From: Lichtheimia corymbifera B2541
Taxonomy: Eukaryota > Mucoromycota > Mucoromycetes > Mucorales > Lichtheimiaceae
Reading direction: 5' to 3'
Assembly: GCA_000697475.1 (NCBI GenBank)
Contig: JNEU01000599.1
Location: forward strand, 35,519-99,518
DNA: 64,000 bases
The translations under genes and the position numbers were made by a program. Positions 47,589 to 59,440 of this stretch are shown here, piece by piece; positions within the stretch are counted from its first letter, which is position 1, and every line of letters starts with the position of its first letter. Under the pieces are notes generated by a model, which made no database searches, was not told the DNA's origin, and saw only the letters and a list, made by a program, of their open reading frames with translations.

Positions 47589-49511
47589 ATGCCACAAAAG
47601 GACAAGACCAAAGTCGCAGTCATTGCTGACCAGATCTTATCCGATCCTTTATTTCCATCCAAGACCTCCTCAGATAAAAGTGGAAATAGTACAGAACCCC
47701 AAACACAAAAGGATCCATTAGCAAGTCAAGTATGGCGCATGTATACAAAGGCAAAAGATACCCTACCCAACGGCTCACGTCTCGAGAACCTCACTTGGCG
47801 AATGATGGCCATGTCGCTAAAGAGCAAAAAGAAGGATGACATCAATGAAGACGACGCTATGGTTGTCGACGACACTCCTGAACCAGCACCTGCCACTGCG
47901 CAAGCAAGTATTGACATCAGAACATCATCGACTGGAAATCCACCATCCCCTGATGACACAGTTGGCTTGTTGTCATCTTCAGCCCCGCCTTATATGATGG
48001 ATTTTCTACGAGAAGAGCATGAACGCAAAAATGTCATGGTGACAGGAAGCTCTCGTGCTGATATTTTGCATCAATGCATGGTACGTGGATTAGCTAAAAG
48101 GGGTAGAGGTGTATGTATGGATGGTGTACTTATATATGTGTGATGATAGCAATCGCCGCAGCTTTCTACTGATAAAAGTATCACCATTCCTTCGTATGAC
48201 TTTATGACCTCCGCAACTTCTCAAGGAGCACCAAGACAAACACCATTGGATCATCGTTCGCCTTTACCTTTGTCAAGTGGATATGCTCTACAAGAATCAT
48301 TCACTCATTCATTGTATCAACAGCCTACCTTTGCTGCAGGATCAGCGCCAAGTAGCATTCATGAACAACAGCCACATATCTTAACGCATCAAACAACGTA
48401 TTCACCATCTTCACCATACCATGAATTTTCACCAAGGTCATCTTCGCCTTCAACTCCAATATCTCAAGAGTATTCCTCCTCGATGCAAGAACAAGTGCAC
48501 GCGGGTAGCCTTAGTTTCGAGGATTTACTTGCCCTATTCTATAATAATCAACAGCCCCAGCAGACAACAGGATCCGCTGGAGAACCTTCATGCATATCAC
48601 CAACACCATCACCTCCACCTTTTATGCAGCAACATCCTTCCCCATCACCTCCAGCACAGCAACATCAGGACTATCACACCAGCAGCGGTGATTTTACCAG
48701 ACAAGGTATGACGTCAACATCGACATCCACACCATTGCAGCAGCGTAAACTATCAAGCAGTAAAGAAAACAACGCGATAAAGTGCTCCAACTGTAGTACG
48801 ACAACCACCCCACTTTGGCGCCGTGATCCACAAGGACAGCCTTTGTGTAACGCTTGTGGTCTTTTTCTGAAATTGCATGGTGTGGTACGACCTCTCAGTC
48901 TCAAGACCGATGTTATCAAGAAACGCAATCGTGCCAGTGCCAGTGCGGCCAATGGTGCAAAGCAAAAAGCCAAATCCACCAACAATAAATCATCAGATGC
49001 AATACAACAACAACATCATCATCGACGTAGTCTTGGTGCAGCCAACATTGCACCCAACAACAACAACAACAATCAACATAATAACATCAACAGCAGCAAT
49101 GCCACCCAAAGCAAACGGCAACGTCGATTACCATCACTCACTCCTTCTTCTTCATCATCCCCTCCACTTGCACCTCTTGTTGATAATCCTTTTACAAGTG
49201 GATCAACGCGAACACATCAACAACAACAACAATCATTCATACCTTCATCACCCGCTGGCTCCAATTCTTCTCTACCTACTACAGCACCACTACCACCTGA
49301 TGTCTATGCTGTATTGCAATCAATCGGTACTCAGCTTAGTAGCTTGCCTGCAGAAATTTTGCCTTTGATTGCTTCTGCAGCCAACTATCATGCTGTCAAC
49401 AAGCAGCGTCAACAACAACACCAGCAACAGCAACAGCAAAGCGATATTAATACAATGATCCAACATGCGTTGCAGCAGCAACAATCATCAAGCTCATCAT
49501 ATCAGCCTTGA
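47589..49511 (+). CDS. GATA-type transcription factor, AreA/Nit2-like
   Basis: Two exons: 47589-48080 and 48150-49511, giving 617 residues. An N-terminal block [28 protein letters not shown] matches the fungal domain DUF1752 (PF08550) found at the start of AreA/Nit2 nitrogen regulators. A single GATA zinc finger lies near residue 355: [20 protein letters not shown] followed by [13 protein letters not shown] and a basic tail VIKKRNR, with C-x2-C and C-x2-C spacing of the fungal 17-residue-loop class. The rest is Gln, Ser, Pro and His-rich low complexity, including (Q)n runs near the C-terminus, likely activation regions. The combination points to global nitrogen metabolite control, but without the C-terminal NmrA-binding motif of AreA that I could recognise. 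An upstream in-frame ATG at 47466 lies in the leader. Confidence 0.88.
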
Positions 49512-49777
49512 GCCACATAATAATGATATGCATATGGAAAATAAAACATGGTTATATGGTTGTCTTAAGTTTAAAAATGGGGAAGATTTGCCTAGCAACA
49601 GGATGGAAAACGTCCATGGAGATAATTGTCTCGAATGGGTGGGCTCGGTGGTTGAAATACCATATCAATGGTTGACAAGTTCAGATAACCCTTTTCCCTT
49701 TTACTAAATAACTTATCGTCACCCGCAGAGTTCTGTTATGCTGTGAGCCTTTTCTTCTCTTCTCTTTCATATTGTGA

Positions 49778-50704
49778 ATGACACAGCCTGCTGGTTCAAC
49801 AAGTTTCTCGTCTGACATGTCGACCAACAACAGCCTTGAAGCAGAAAAAGCAACTCAATGCCATGGCTTGGACGACATGGTTGTGTCAACGACGACTCCA
49901 TGCACACAATCCACGACCCATTCCCCCATTGTCGAATATCCCCCACCCATTCCAGTCGCATTACGGCATCCCCACCTTGTTACTTCTGTCAAGCAATATC
50001 GTTCCGATGTCCAACAACAACAGCTTAAACACCATATCGTATCCGAATCCTTTATCCCTGTTGCACCTGATATGGTGAAACCGCCTCGAAGGCGACGACG
50101 ACCTCCGTTCTCATACTCATCCCTTATCGCACAAGCCATTCTTGCATCTGATCATGAGAAATTGACATTACGCGAGATTTATCAGTGGATCATGGAGAAA
50201 TATCCGGCATTATATGATGTTAATGATACTGGGTGGCAGGTACAATCAAGCACGTATATCAACAAACGGAAATTAAGCATATCATGTACATAGAATACGA
50301 TACGGCACAATTTGTCCTTGAACAAATGCTTCAAAAAGGTCCCAAAGAGCGAATTGGATGGAACCACACATTCAAGGGGGAAAGGCGGTTATTGGACAGT
50401 TGATCCTGCACATATGGCCAAGTACAAGGATGGCTCTTTTCCTCGAGGATCAACGTTAGCTATATCACGACGAAAGGAGCCTCGAGAAATACGCATGAAA
50501 ATGACTAGCGACCATGTACCATCATCGTCGTCATCATCATCATCACCGCCACCATCATCATCATCATCCGCTAATCCCACCACACAACCTTCTTCATCAC
50601 AACAACAACAACAGCGCTCATCATTATCATCATCATCAATACCACCATCATCCTCATCATCATCACCTTCCCATATTATGCAGATACAAAACCTCCTCAA
50701 TTAG
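49778..50704 (+). CDS. forkhead transcription factor
   Basis: Two exons: 49778-50239 and 50294-50704, giving 290 residues. The forkhead domain runs from about residue 107 to 195: [36 protein letters not shown], then across the intron [16 protein letters not shown] and [10 protein letters not shown], which contain the recognition helix. The intron falls exactly before the NxIRHNLS helix, a common position in forkhead genes. The last 60 residues are almost only Ser, Pro and Gln (TCA/TCC-type repeats). A GTGAGC...ACACAG pair at 49743-49785 could be a leader intron, in which case the start would be 49817 (MSTNNS). Relatives control cell cycle, cell separation or ribosomal genes; the specific orthologue is unclear. 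Confidence 0.9.
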
Positions 50705-50941
50705 ATGTCCAGCTTACTACTACACATAATAGCCACCACTTGTAAATTTACCACATGTCTATTATATTATCTTTGTTTTTACACCTGAATGATCCCATTG
50801 TATGTGTGCATAGCCCCTTATTAGTCTTCGGGTTTTGGATATGGTGTTCTTTGTTCGTAGTCGAGTGCTTTGGGTTGATGGAAACAAGGATCATGAGGGT
50901 CAACCATGTAGCTGTTTAATAATTGATATCTTGAGAATGTA

Positions 50942-51920
50942 TCATTTATTACTACATGATTTAGTGCAACCACAAGAAGGATCCTCTGGAGGTACTTCCC
51001 AGGCAATGATTTCTAGCAACCGCAACATCAGACTCGAGTTAGAGAATCGGCTCTTATGAATAATGAAAAAGTCCACATACCTCTAAATGTGAAGGAAACC
51101 CGTCTATCTCTATGTACAGTGACTCCTTCGCTTGATGATTCCACCAGATCCTTAGAGATCGAATGCTTGTAAAGATATCTAGCATCCCCTGTCATTACTA
51201 GCATGGATCGGCGAGCTAAAATCCTATAAGCATCAGCATTGATGATATCCATGGTGGTTGTAGATGATTGCACGTACGTAACAGGATGTCTACTGAATTT
51301 CCTTTCTCCACGTGAGTGAACTTCATTACACAAGCTGATAACAGTGACAAGGATAGAATGGCAGGACCGAAAAGAGCAGGTGCATCTATATACAAAGAAG
51401 ACGTCAAAATCATGGATGTCCTCTCCCCCTGTTGGCGTGGTTACACATTTACCTGTATGAGGCATAATGCCTTGGCCAGCATTGTATTCATTCACAAGTA
51501 GATGATCAGGTTCCTTGGGCATGAGCTTGTTTTCCATTATGCGAGTAACCACGGTGTGCGTAAATGCTGGCAGGGGACCATACTTTTCCAACACTTTTCT
51601 GTTTACAAATGCAGTCAATCGCCATTGTGTTGATCGGTAGAGAAAATGAGGAGGAGGACGATCACCTGTAACGATAGCTGAATAAATGTCCATATTGCTG
51701 CGTCCTTCGTTTGAGCTCTGGATTGGGACTGATATGGAAGTGTTTAATCTTACATGTTGCCTATGCAACAAGTATCCAAGTACCCTTCTTACCTTACACC
51801 CAGACCACACCATGTCCTGCTATCAACTTCAGTAACCAGGGCAACTTCTTCTTCATCAGTGACAAAGTCTTCTATTACTAAAAGCCCGGGTATTTGTGTG
51901 CCATAATCTATGGTATGCAT
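50942..51920 (-). CDS. AlkB-like 2-oxoglutarate/Fe(II) dioxygenase (ALKBH8/AlkB group)
   Basis: Six exons: 51920-51793, 51728-51666, 51598-51453, 51385-51274, 51223-51081, 51012-50942, giving 220 residues. N-terminal IPGLLVIEDFVTDEEEVALV is the usual AlkB start; next PELKRRTQQYGHLFSYRYR corresponds to the nucleotide-recognition lid, and LLVNEYNAGQGIMPHTDAP supplies the Fe-binding HxD. The distal part has ARRSMLVMTGDARYLYKHSI (third iron ligand His) and RRVSFTFR (2-oxoglutarate Arg). The RRxQxYG lid is most like the dioxygenase domain of ALKBH8 and short bacterial AlkB-like proteins, although no RRM or methyltransferase is attached. Its substrate could be tRNA or alkylated nucleic acid. It ends in a Cys-rich tail (SCGCTKSCSNK). 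Confidence 0.88.
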
Positions 51921-52075
51921 GGTGGATAAAAAAAATGATAAAACGATGGAAACAACGCATGCAGTTGTTCCAACTTGAAAAGCAGCGGAGAAGAGATCCA
52001 ACAGCGCTTCTTTTACTTCTTTCCCTCCTCTCTCACTCTTTCTCAGCCTTTCTCATACACGCGCACAACACACGA
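51921..52075. promoter_or_regulatory. compact bidirectional promoter, AlkB-like gene and VPS11
   Basis: Only 155 bp separate the divergent start codons, so both core promoters must lie in or overlap this piece. It has a CTTTTACTTCTTTCCCTCC-like pyrimidine leader on the VPS11 side. A plus-strand ORF crosses it in frame with VPS11 but has no supporting family similarity. Confidence 0.5.
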
Positions 52076-55000
52076 ATGACAGCAGCTCAGTGGAAGCAAT
52101 TCAATTTCTTCGACAGACAGCAATCGTTTGACCCAAGCGACAAGACCAAGTCGCCTGCTGTCTTTGAGGTAGTTCATCTCTTCCTTTTCGTCGTGAATGG
52201 GGTTGAGCTCTCTCCATGGCCGATTTATGCGTGCTCACTTATACTTCCATGGACGTGATAGAAACCAGACATCTCGGTTATGACGAGTGGCCGTGGGCAG
52301 ATTGCTTTGGCAGATATCCTTTACTTTGTGAAACAACCATGCTAACGAATACGTCGCATATCAATCTTTAACTTTTTGCAACACATTCGACAGGCTTAGT
52401 TTATGTGTGCGACCGCAGCTTCAAGACACATTCCTTCCTGGCATACAAGGATGGCCGAGTGACCCATTTGAAGCAGCTCAAACAAAAGAACATCCTGATT
52501 ACAGTCGGAGTAGGTGTTGTCTTTGTGTGAGGGATTGATTGTCGCAGGAAAATGGTTGTTGACCACTTCTTTTCCGTCATAGGAGGAAGATGGCGGAACA
52601 CCAGTAGCCAAATTCTGGGATATGGATTCTGTGAAATATGGAGATTCTGAGACGATCACGCCTACATGTATCAGATCAATCAAAATACAACATGGTGCAA
52701 AGCCTTATCCGGTACGTAAAATGATCATTCTTTGATATCATGCATGAGCCATGTTAACAATGACCTCAGGTTACAACCATCGCTGTTCTAGAAAACATGT
52801 CTCAAATGGCCATTGGATTAGCAAGTGGAGCAGTCATTCATATCCGAGGCGATCTCTCAAAGGACCGTACGATCAAGCAAAAGGTCATTTATGAAGGCGA
52901 GGAACCAATTACAGGTATGAGGAGGATGTGGTGTTTGGATAAGGAAGTGCATATTGATTCTTGTTATGTTAGGTCTTGGATTTCGTGAGCAGACAAAGTC
53001 AACTATTCTTTTCATTGTGACAACCAGCAGCATCATGTCATACAACACCACAGCCAGCAAACCCACAGTGGTATGTAACAAACAGATCAACGGATATAAC
53101 AATCAGCTAATGGTATCATGAAAATAGACCACTTTGGATGAACAAGGATGTGGGCTTGGATGTGCCGTGATGAGTGATTCTCAGGAAATGGTGGTTGGCA
53201 GAGATGAGGTACAGTAATTGATGGTGACGTCCAAGTGACTCAGTTAACATTGGGAATTAGGCAATCTACTTTTATGACTCTACTGGCCGAGGACAATGCT
53301 TTGCATATGACACACCAAAATCATCAATGACCTGGTTCAAATCCAACTATCTTGTCATCGTTTCTCCCCCTGTCACTACATCCACACAATTATCGTCCGC
53401 CAGCCGATCTTCATTACCATTCAGTCCCAAACGCAACAGTGCATTGAGTGAACTTACAAAAGTCACCATTTTCGACACAACAAACAAATTCATCGCTTTC
53501 CTTGGAACATTTGTTGGTGGTATCCGTGGTGTATTCTGCGAATGGAATTCTGTTTGGATCGTTGGAACGGATGGCAAAGTAAGTAATTGAGAAATTATCA
53601 AAAGAAAGGGGGTTTCAAGTACCAATATAAAAGTTACTAGATATACCACCTTGATGAGAAGGACACTCCTACCAAGCTCGAGATATTGTTCAAATTGAAT
53701 CTTTACGTGTTGGCGATCAACTTGGCCCATTCACAAAAGTATGATGATGCCAGCATTGCTGAGATCTTCAAGAAATACGCAGATCATTTATATTCGTATG
53801 TACTTTAATTGCTATGCCCTTTGGTTGCCAAGCACTTACACATTTCTTATAGCAAAGGAGATTATGATGGAGCTATTGATCAATATATCCGCACCATTGG
53901 GGAATTGGAACCATCATATGTTATCAGAAAGGTAGAGATATCCATGATTCGACTGGAAGGGCGCATCTTTTAACCAGTGACTTATTCTAGTTTTTGGATG
54001 CTCAAAGGATATACAACTTGACAAATTATTTGCAAGAACTTCATTCCCAAGGCCTTGCCAATGCAGATCATACTACGCTTCTATTGAATTGTTATACCAA
54101 GCTCAAGGATGTATCACGTCTCGATCATTTTCTCAAGGTAAACCCTTTACTTTGGGATAAACGGCATTCAATCTAACAAACTTTATGTGATAGACCGATG
54201 CTGATTTGAACTTTGACCTTGAAACTGCAATAAGCGTTTGTCGACAAGCTGGATATTACGAACATGCTGTATATCTTGCAGAGAAATTCCAAGAGCATGA
54301 CCTGTATGTATAAACTCTACTCATCATATCCCTCCACTAAGCAATCATATAGCTATTTAGATATTGTGATTGAAGATATGAGGGAATATGACAAGGCGCT
54401 TGCCTACATTCGCAAACTATCGCCATACGAGGTAAACAAGAGGCATTTATGATAGTTTTTGCTTGACTAACCTTGATTACAATTTCCTAGGCAGACAAGA
54501 GTCTCCAGAAATACAGCAAAACACTGCTCACTCATCTTCCGGATCAAACGACTGAAATCCTTGTCGAGTTATGCACCGGCACACTTTCAGCAAGAAATAC
54601 GGATGATCAACAATCACCCACACCATCAGCCAAAAACAATACTTCAGCTCTGCAAACCCTTTCCATTTTACCCTTTGCCACAGCCAATGAATCAGCCTCT
54701 ATTCGATCAGACAGCAGTGGCACTAATCGTGATACCAGCATTGACGCCAACGAAAAGCAGCAACACAAGGGCAGCTTAAAGTATTCCCCACCTTCAGCAC
54801 GCATCTTTATGCCGGCATTCGTTGAACGACCCAATTATCTCGTTGTGTTGCTTGAGAGCGTATATGAGAAGCGATGGGCTCATTTGGCATCTGGGAACGA
54901 CAAAAACAACAACGACACTGCATCCATTCGCAGCTACAGCACCAGAGAAGATAAGACAATACACCAACCCAACGGTACAAGCACTACCGGACCCACGCTT

Positions 55001-56257
55001 TCCCATCAGGAGAAAGAAGAGCGCAAAGCCATCTGGAACACGTTATTGGAGTTGTACTTGATGGACGAACAGCCATTCCCCCTTTCATCAGAATCATCTA
55101 CTGGATCACGTGAAGAATTAAGTGATGAGGAGAGGCAAAAGAGACGCAAGAACTTCCGTGTTAAGGCTTTGGCATTGCTCAAGGATCAAGCAGTGGATTA
55201 TGATACGAATCAAGCATTGGTGCTTTGTCAGCTGAAGCAATTTGATGAAGGCATTGTGTATCTCTATGAAAAGACCGGCATGTACTCAGACATTGTGCAA
55301 TTCTGGATTGATAAGGAGGAAACGGATCGTGTCATTGAAGCCGTGCGAAAATATGGGTTAGTCTTTCTTTGTGGTATGACATTGCATGATAACATTGACT
55401 AAAAAGCTGTATCATAGACCCAAGGACTCTTCTCTATACCCGATGGTTCTCACCTACTTTTCATCCAATGCAGAAGTCTTGTCGAAATCAACACCGGAAT
55501 TGCTCTCTGTCCTTAATCACATTGATTCGCAAGATTTGCTTCCACCAATACAAGTTGTTCAGGCTCTCGCGCGTAGTGATGTAGCAAGTATCAGCCTTAT
55601 CAAGCGCTACATTGGGAAAAAGATCGAGCATGAACGTGAAGAACTCAGCCAGGCATGTTTATTTTTGAATGATCCAAATTTGTTATGGATGCTTATACGT
55701 TATATAATAGAACGAAGAGCTGATAGCAAGCTACCGTGAAGAAACCGAAAAGCGAAGACAAGAAATTGACGAGCTGCAAACGAGGTAAAAAAAAATCTCA
55801 TTCATTTCTTGGTAGAGTGCTAACATTATCTATTCAGTGCACGAATCTTTCAAGTGCAAAAGTGTACAGGCTGTGATGGCATGCTTGATCTTCCAGCGGT
55901 TCATTTCCTTTGCCGACATTCGTATCACCAACGGTAGGTAGCATATCTATTAGCATTACTTGGCCAGTCGTTAATCATTGTTATTGCCACAGGTGTCTTG
56001 GAGACAATGATCGAGAATGCCCGCAATGTGCTATTCAGCATCGCATGATATCTGAAATCCGACGTACTCAAGAAGCCAACGCTGATCGCCACGATATCTT
56101 TTTCGATCAGGCAAGTATCCATGTTCATTTTTATTCGTATCCCATAATGAAAGCTGACTGTCTGTATCAATAGCTTGATAACGAAGAAGATGGCTTTTCG
56201 GTCATTGCAGATTATTTTTCAAAGAATACTATGACATTTGCCAAGCTCATTGATTAG
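52076..56257 (+). CDS. VPS11: Vps11/Pep5, core subunit of HOPS and CORVET tethering complexes
   Basis: Nineteen exons: 52076-52168, 52262-52313, 52385-52509, 52583-52711, 52770-52914, 52973-53070, 53128-53208, 53261-53578, 53641-53795, 53853-53931, 53991-54137, 54194-54303, 54353-54431, 54491-55356, 55418-55652, 55711-55784, 55838-55933, 55993-56110, 56174-56257, giving 1,027 residues (yeast Pep5 is 1,029). An N-terminal beta-propeller region (GRGQIALADSTGLVYVCDR, VTHLKQLKQKNILITVG) is followed by an alpha-solenoid (YSKGDYDGAIDQYIRTIGEL, LNCYTKLKDVSRLDHFLK), a Glu-rich helix, and a C-terminal RING-H2 (CTGCDGMLDLPAVHFLCRHS, CPQC). It tethers endosomes and vacuoles before fusion. Intron 2 is AT-AC; introns 15 (from 55653) and 18 (from 56111) have GC donors, required to avoid stops and keep phase. 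The other introns are GT-AG. Confidence 0.95.
52314..52384 (+). other. U12-type AT-AC intron in VPS11
   Basis: This 71-bp intron starts ATATCCTTTA, the exact U12-type donor consensus (/ATATCCTT), has a TCTTTAAC branch-point match to TCCTTAAC at 52364-52371, and ends GCAACAC. The branch A to the 3' end is about 14 bases, within the U12 range. No GT-AG choice works: GTGAAA at 52328 leads directly to a stop or a wrong frame. Splicing AT-AC yields ALADSTGLVYVCDR, which has the same length as the corresponding segment of animal Vps11 (about FGDMEGQIWFLPR). Confidence 0.85.
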
Positions 56258-56469
56258 CAGCCGAACCATTATGACCGTATATAATAAAAAGAGACCTTGT
56301 CATTATTATAGCACACAATCAATGCATTTTCCATTGTCTGAGGGATACACGGAGCCTGATTGGATGTCAATCCTGCAGCCAGAAAGACCGAAAAGTGGTG
56401 GCTGAAGTTCAATGTCAAAGCGACCCTTCCTTCACCTTTATCTTTCACCCTCGAACCCAAAGGAGCAAC

Positions 56470-59307
56470 ATGGACGACAATGATATGGAATTCGACATGT
56501 TTCAGTCGATCAAGCCGACTGAATTGCCTGCAGCACCAACAAAGTCAAAACAACCGGTTGTCATGAGCGATAGCGAGGATGATCTATCTGAAGAAGAAAA
56601 GTTTATTGCCAAAGAGAACATGGCCGCGAATCGCAAGAACAAAAAGTCGGGTGGTTTCCAATCGATGGGTAATTGAAAGCATGTGTGCCGAGATTTACTC
56701 TATACTAAAAGGATCGCACACGATCTCTGTTATTAGGTCTAAGCCATCAAGTATTCAAGGCTGTCTTGCATAAAGGCTTCAAGGTCCCGACCCCTATTCA
56801 GCGTAAATGTATTCCTCTTGTTCTTCAAGGTCAGGATGTGGTGGGCATGGCTCGTACTGGCTCTGGTAAAACGGCAGCGTTTTTGATCCCATTGTTGGAA
56901 CGTCTCAAGACTCATTCGGCCAAGGTGGGTGCTCGAGCTTTGGTCTTGTCGCCTTCTCGTGAATTGGCGATGCAAACACAAAAGGTGTGCAAGGAACTCG
57001 GCAAACACACCGATTTACGAAGCTGCGTCTTGGTGGGTGGTGATAACCTCGATGATCAATTCAGCATGATTGCCAGCAACCCTGATATTCTTATTGCAAC
57101 TCCTGGTCGATTACTTCACTTGGCTGTCGAGATGGATTTGGACCTGCGATCCGTTGAATACGTCGTCTTTGATGAAGCTGATCGTTTATTCGAGATGGGT
57201 TTTGCCGTACAATTGCACGAGATCTTATCGCGTTTGCCACAGAATCGTCAGACTCTACTCTTTTCAGCTACACTACCAAAGATCCTTGTTGATTTTGCCA
57301 AAGCCGGTCTTCAGGAACCTACGCTGATTCGTTTGGATGCGGATACGAAGATCAGTAAGGATTTGGAGGTAAGTAATACTATGGTAATCAGAGGAAGGAT
57401 GTAGCTAATCAATGTACACGTGTGTAGATGGCATTTTTCTCTGTCAAAGATTCAGAAAAGGAGGCTGCATTGATTTATCTCTTGCGACATGTCATCAAGT
57501 TGCCCAAGCAAACGAAGAACTCGAAGGAAGGAAAAGTGGATGATGACAAGAAAAAGAAGAAGCATATGTCAGCTAGTGAAGAGGATCGACAAACCATTCT
57601 ATTCGCTGCAACAAAACATCATGTTGAATATCTCGCCCATCTTTTGAAGCTTCTTGGATACCAAGTCTCTTACGTATATGGTTCGCTCGATCAATCAGCA
57701 CGTAGTATTCAGATCAATCGCTTCCGTAAAGGCATCACCAATCTGCTTGTGGTCACGGATGTTGCAGCACGTGGTATCGATATTCCTATCTTGGAGAACG
57801 TCATCAACTATGATTTCAGCAATTCATCAAAAGTATTCGTGCATCGTGTTGGTCGTGCTGCACGTGCTGGTCGACGTGGTTGGGCTTATTCGTTGGTGAC
57901 CGCCGCAGAGCTTCCATATGTCGTCGACCTTGGTCTCTTTTTGACACGTCCCTTGATCATTGGCAATCGACAAATGGAAAAAGAACAGCAAGACTACACA
58001 TCTGCTTTGGTGATCGGCTCGTTTGCCAAGGATGCTCTTGGTGATGATATCGATTGGGTACGACAAAGGGTATCTGGTGATGCTAGTTTGGAAGGCATGC
58101 ACAAAACGGCATCCAATGCATACAAGCTATACACTCGCACCAAGGCTAGAGCTGCTGCTGAAAGTTATACCCGTGCCAAGGAAATCATGAAATTGGAAGC
58201 ATGGAAGGATTTACATCCATTGTTGGGTAAGTGGATATAAAATTGAAACCGTACAAAAAGACTAATTAGACATCTATTATAGTATCGGAGGGCAATATGG
58301 ATGAGAGTGAACGACAGCGGTTAGATATGATCAACATGATTTCTGGTTTCCGCCCAGCTGAAGTAAGTATAATAGTCATGCATTGCATTAAGGGTTCAGG
58401 TATTTACGCTATGCAAACTTAGACCATCTTTGAGGTTGGAAAACGTGGCACCAAAAAAATTGATGCAGCAACAACAATTATGCGAACTCGACGAGCGACA
58501 ATGACAGGTGTGATCACCGCAGCAAAGGAACAAGCTATCGCGGCCGCCAATGCTGAGCGTGAACAGCTTAATTCGATCCCGAGTGCACAAGAGAAAACCA
58601 CAGATTTAGGAGAGGATGTAGCCGATGAAGAAGAGCTTGCGAGCACCTTTAAGATCCCTGAAAGCGAGAAGAAGCAATCATCAAAGAAAGGTATAATCAT
58701 CCCCCCTTTCTAATATTGGCAATATGCTAACCAAATGCCTTTCATGATTCTAGAGAAGAAGACAAGTCATCGGGATGAGGAATACTATATCCACTATACA
58801 CAAAAGGATGCCAATACGGAGCAAGGTTATTCTATGCAAACCAATGGCAACTTCATTGAGCAAGCGGGTCGCGCCCAATTGGATTTGATCGGTGATGATA
58901 ATGATGCCATGAATCAGAGCCGGCGTAACCAACTTCGGTGGGATGCCAAGAAGAAAAAGTTCGTAAAGGGTTCGGGTATTGGTTCAGACAACAAAAAAAT
59001 GATTCGTACCGAGAGTGGTGCTCTGATCTCAGCAAGTTACAAGAGTGGTCGGTTCGATGAATGGGCAAGAAAGAAACGGATATCTATTCCACGCACTGGA
59101 GAGATCGAGCTTTCTTCTGCAAAACAATTTGCTCAAAATGGCCAACGACGTTTCAGACACAATTCGGATAATTCTCAAAAGCGTACACAGGATGGCAACG
59201 TTAAGAGTGAGCTCAAGAATGCTGAACAGATCCGTAAACAGCGCAAGATCAAGGAAAAGAGGAGAGAAAAGAACGCACGTCCTTCCAAAAAGCAAAAGCG
59301 ACATTAA
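56470..59307 (+). CDS. DBP10: DEAD-box RNA helicase Dbp10 (60S ribosome biogenesis)
   Basis: Six exons: 56470-56668, 56737-57368, 57428-58226, 58283-58362, 58423-58690, 58754-59307, giving 843 residues. Motifs are complete: Q motif [23 protein letters not shown], Ia [12 protein letters not shown] in [17 protein letters not shown] in LLFSATLPK, and [12 protein letters not shown] with [17 protein letters not shown]10CT-type region ([18 protein letters not shown]...[13 protein letters not shown]) and a Lys/Arg-rich tail ([20 protein letters not shown]) follow, typical of nucleolar Dbp10/DDX54. Acidic N-terminus ([24 protein letters not shown]). An upstream in-frame ATG at 56395 is less likely. 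The gene ends 133 bp from the convergent transporter. Confidence 0.95.
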
Positions 59308-59440
59308 GCATAGAACATTGGCATATACACATACTATACATCAAAATACATGCATTGTTTTTCAAAGACGGATAGTCTCTATTGTGCACTTTGTGCTTGG
59401 GAAATTAAGGGATTACAATTATATCAAACATAATACGTAT

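Noticed and set aside
52328..52393. A GT-AG or AT-AG alternative for VPS11 intron 2
   Set aside because: GTGAAA with the CGACAG acceptor gives an immediate stop in the next codon, and ending at AG 52393 would remove three residues from a propeller strand that otherwise has exactly the family length.
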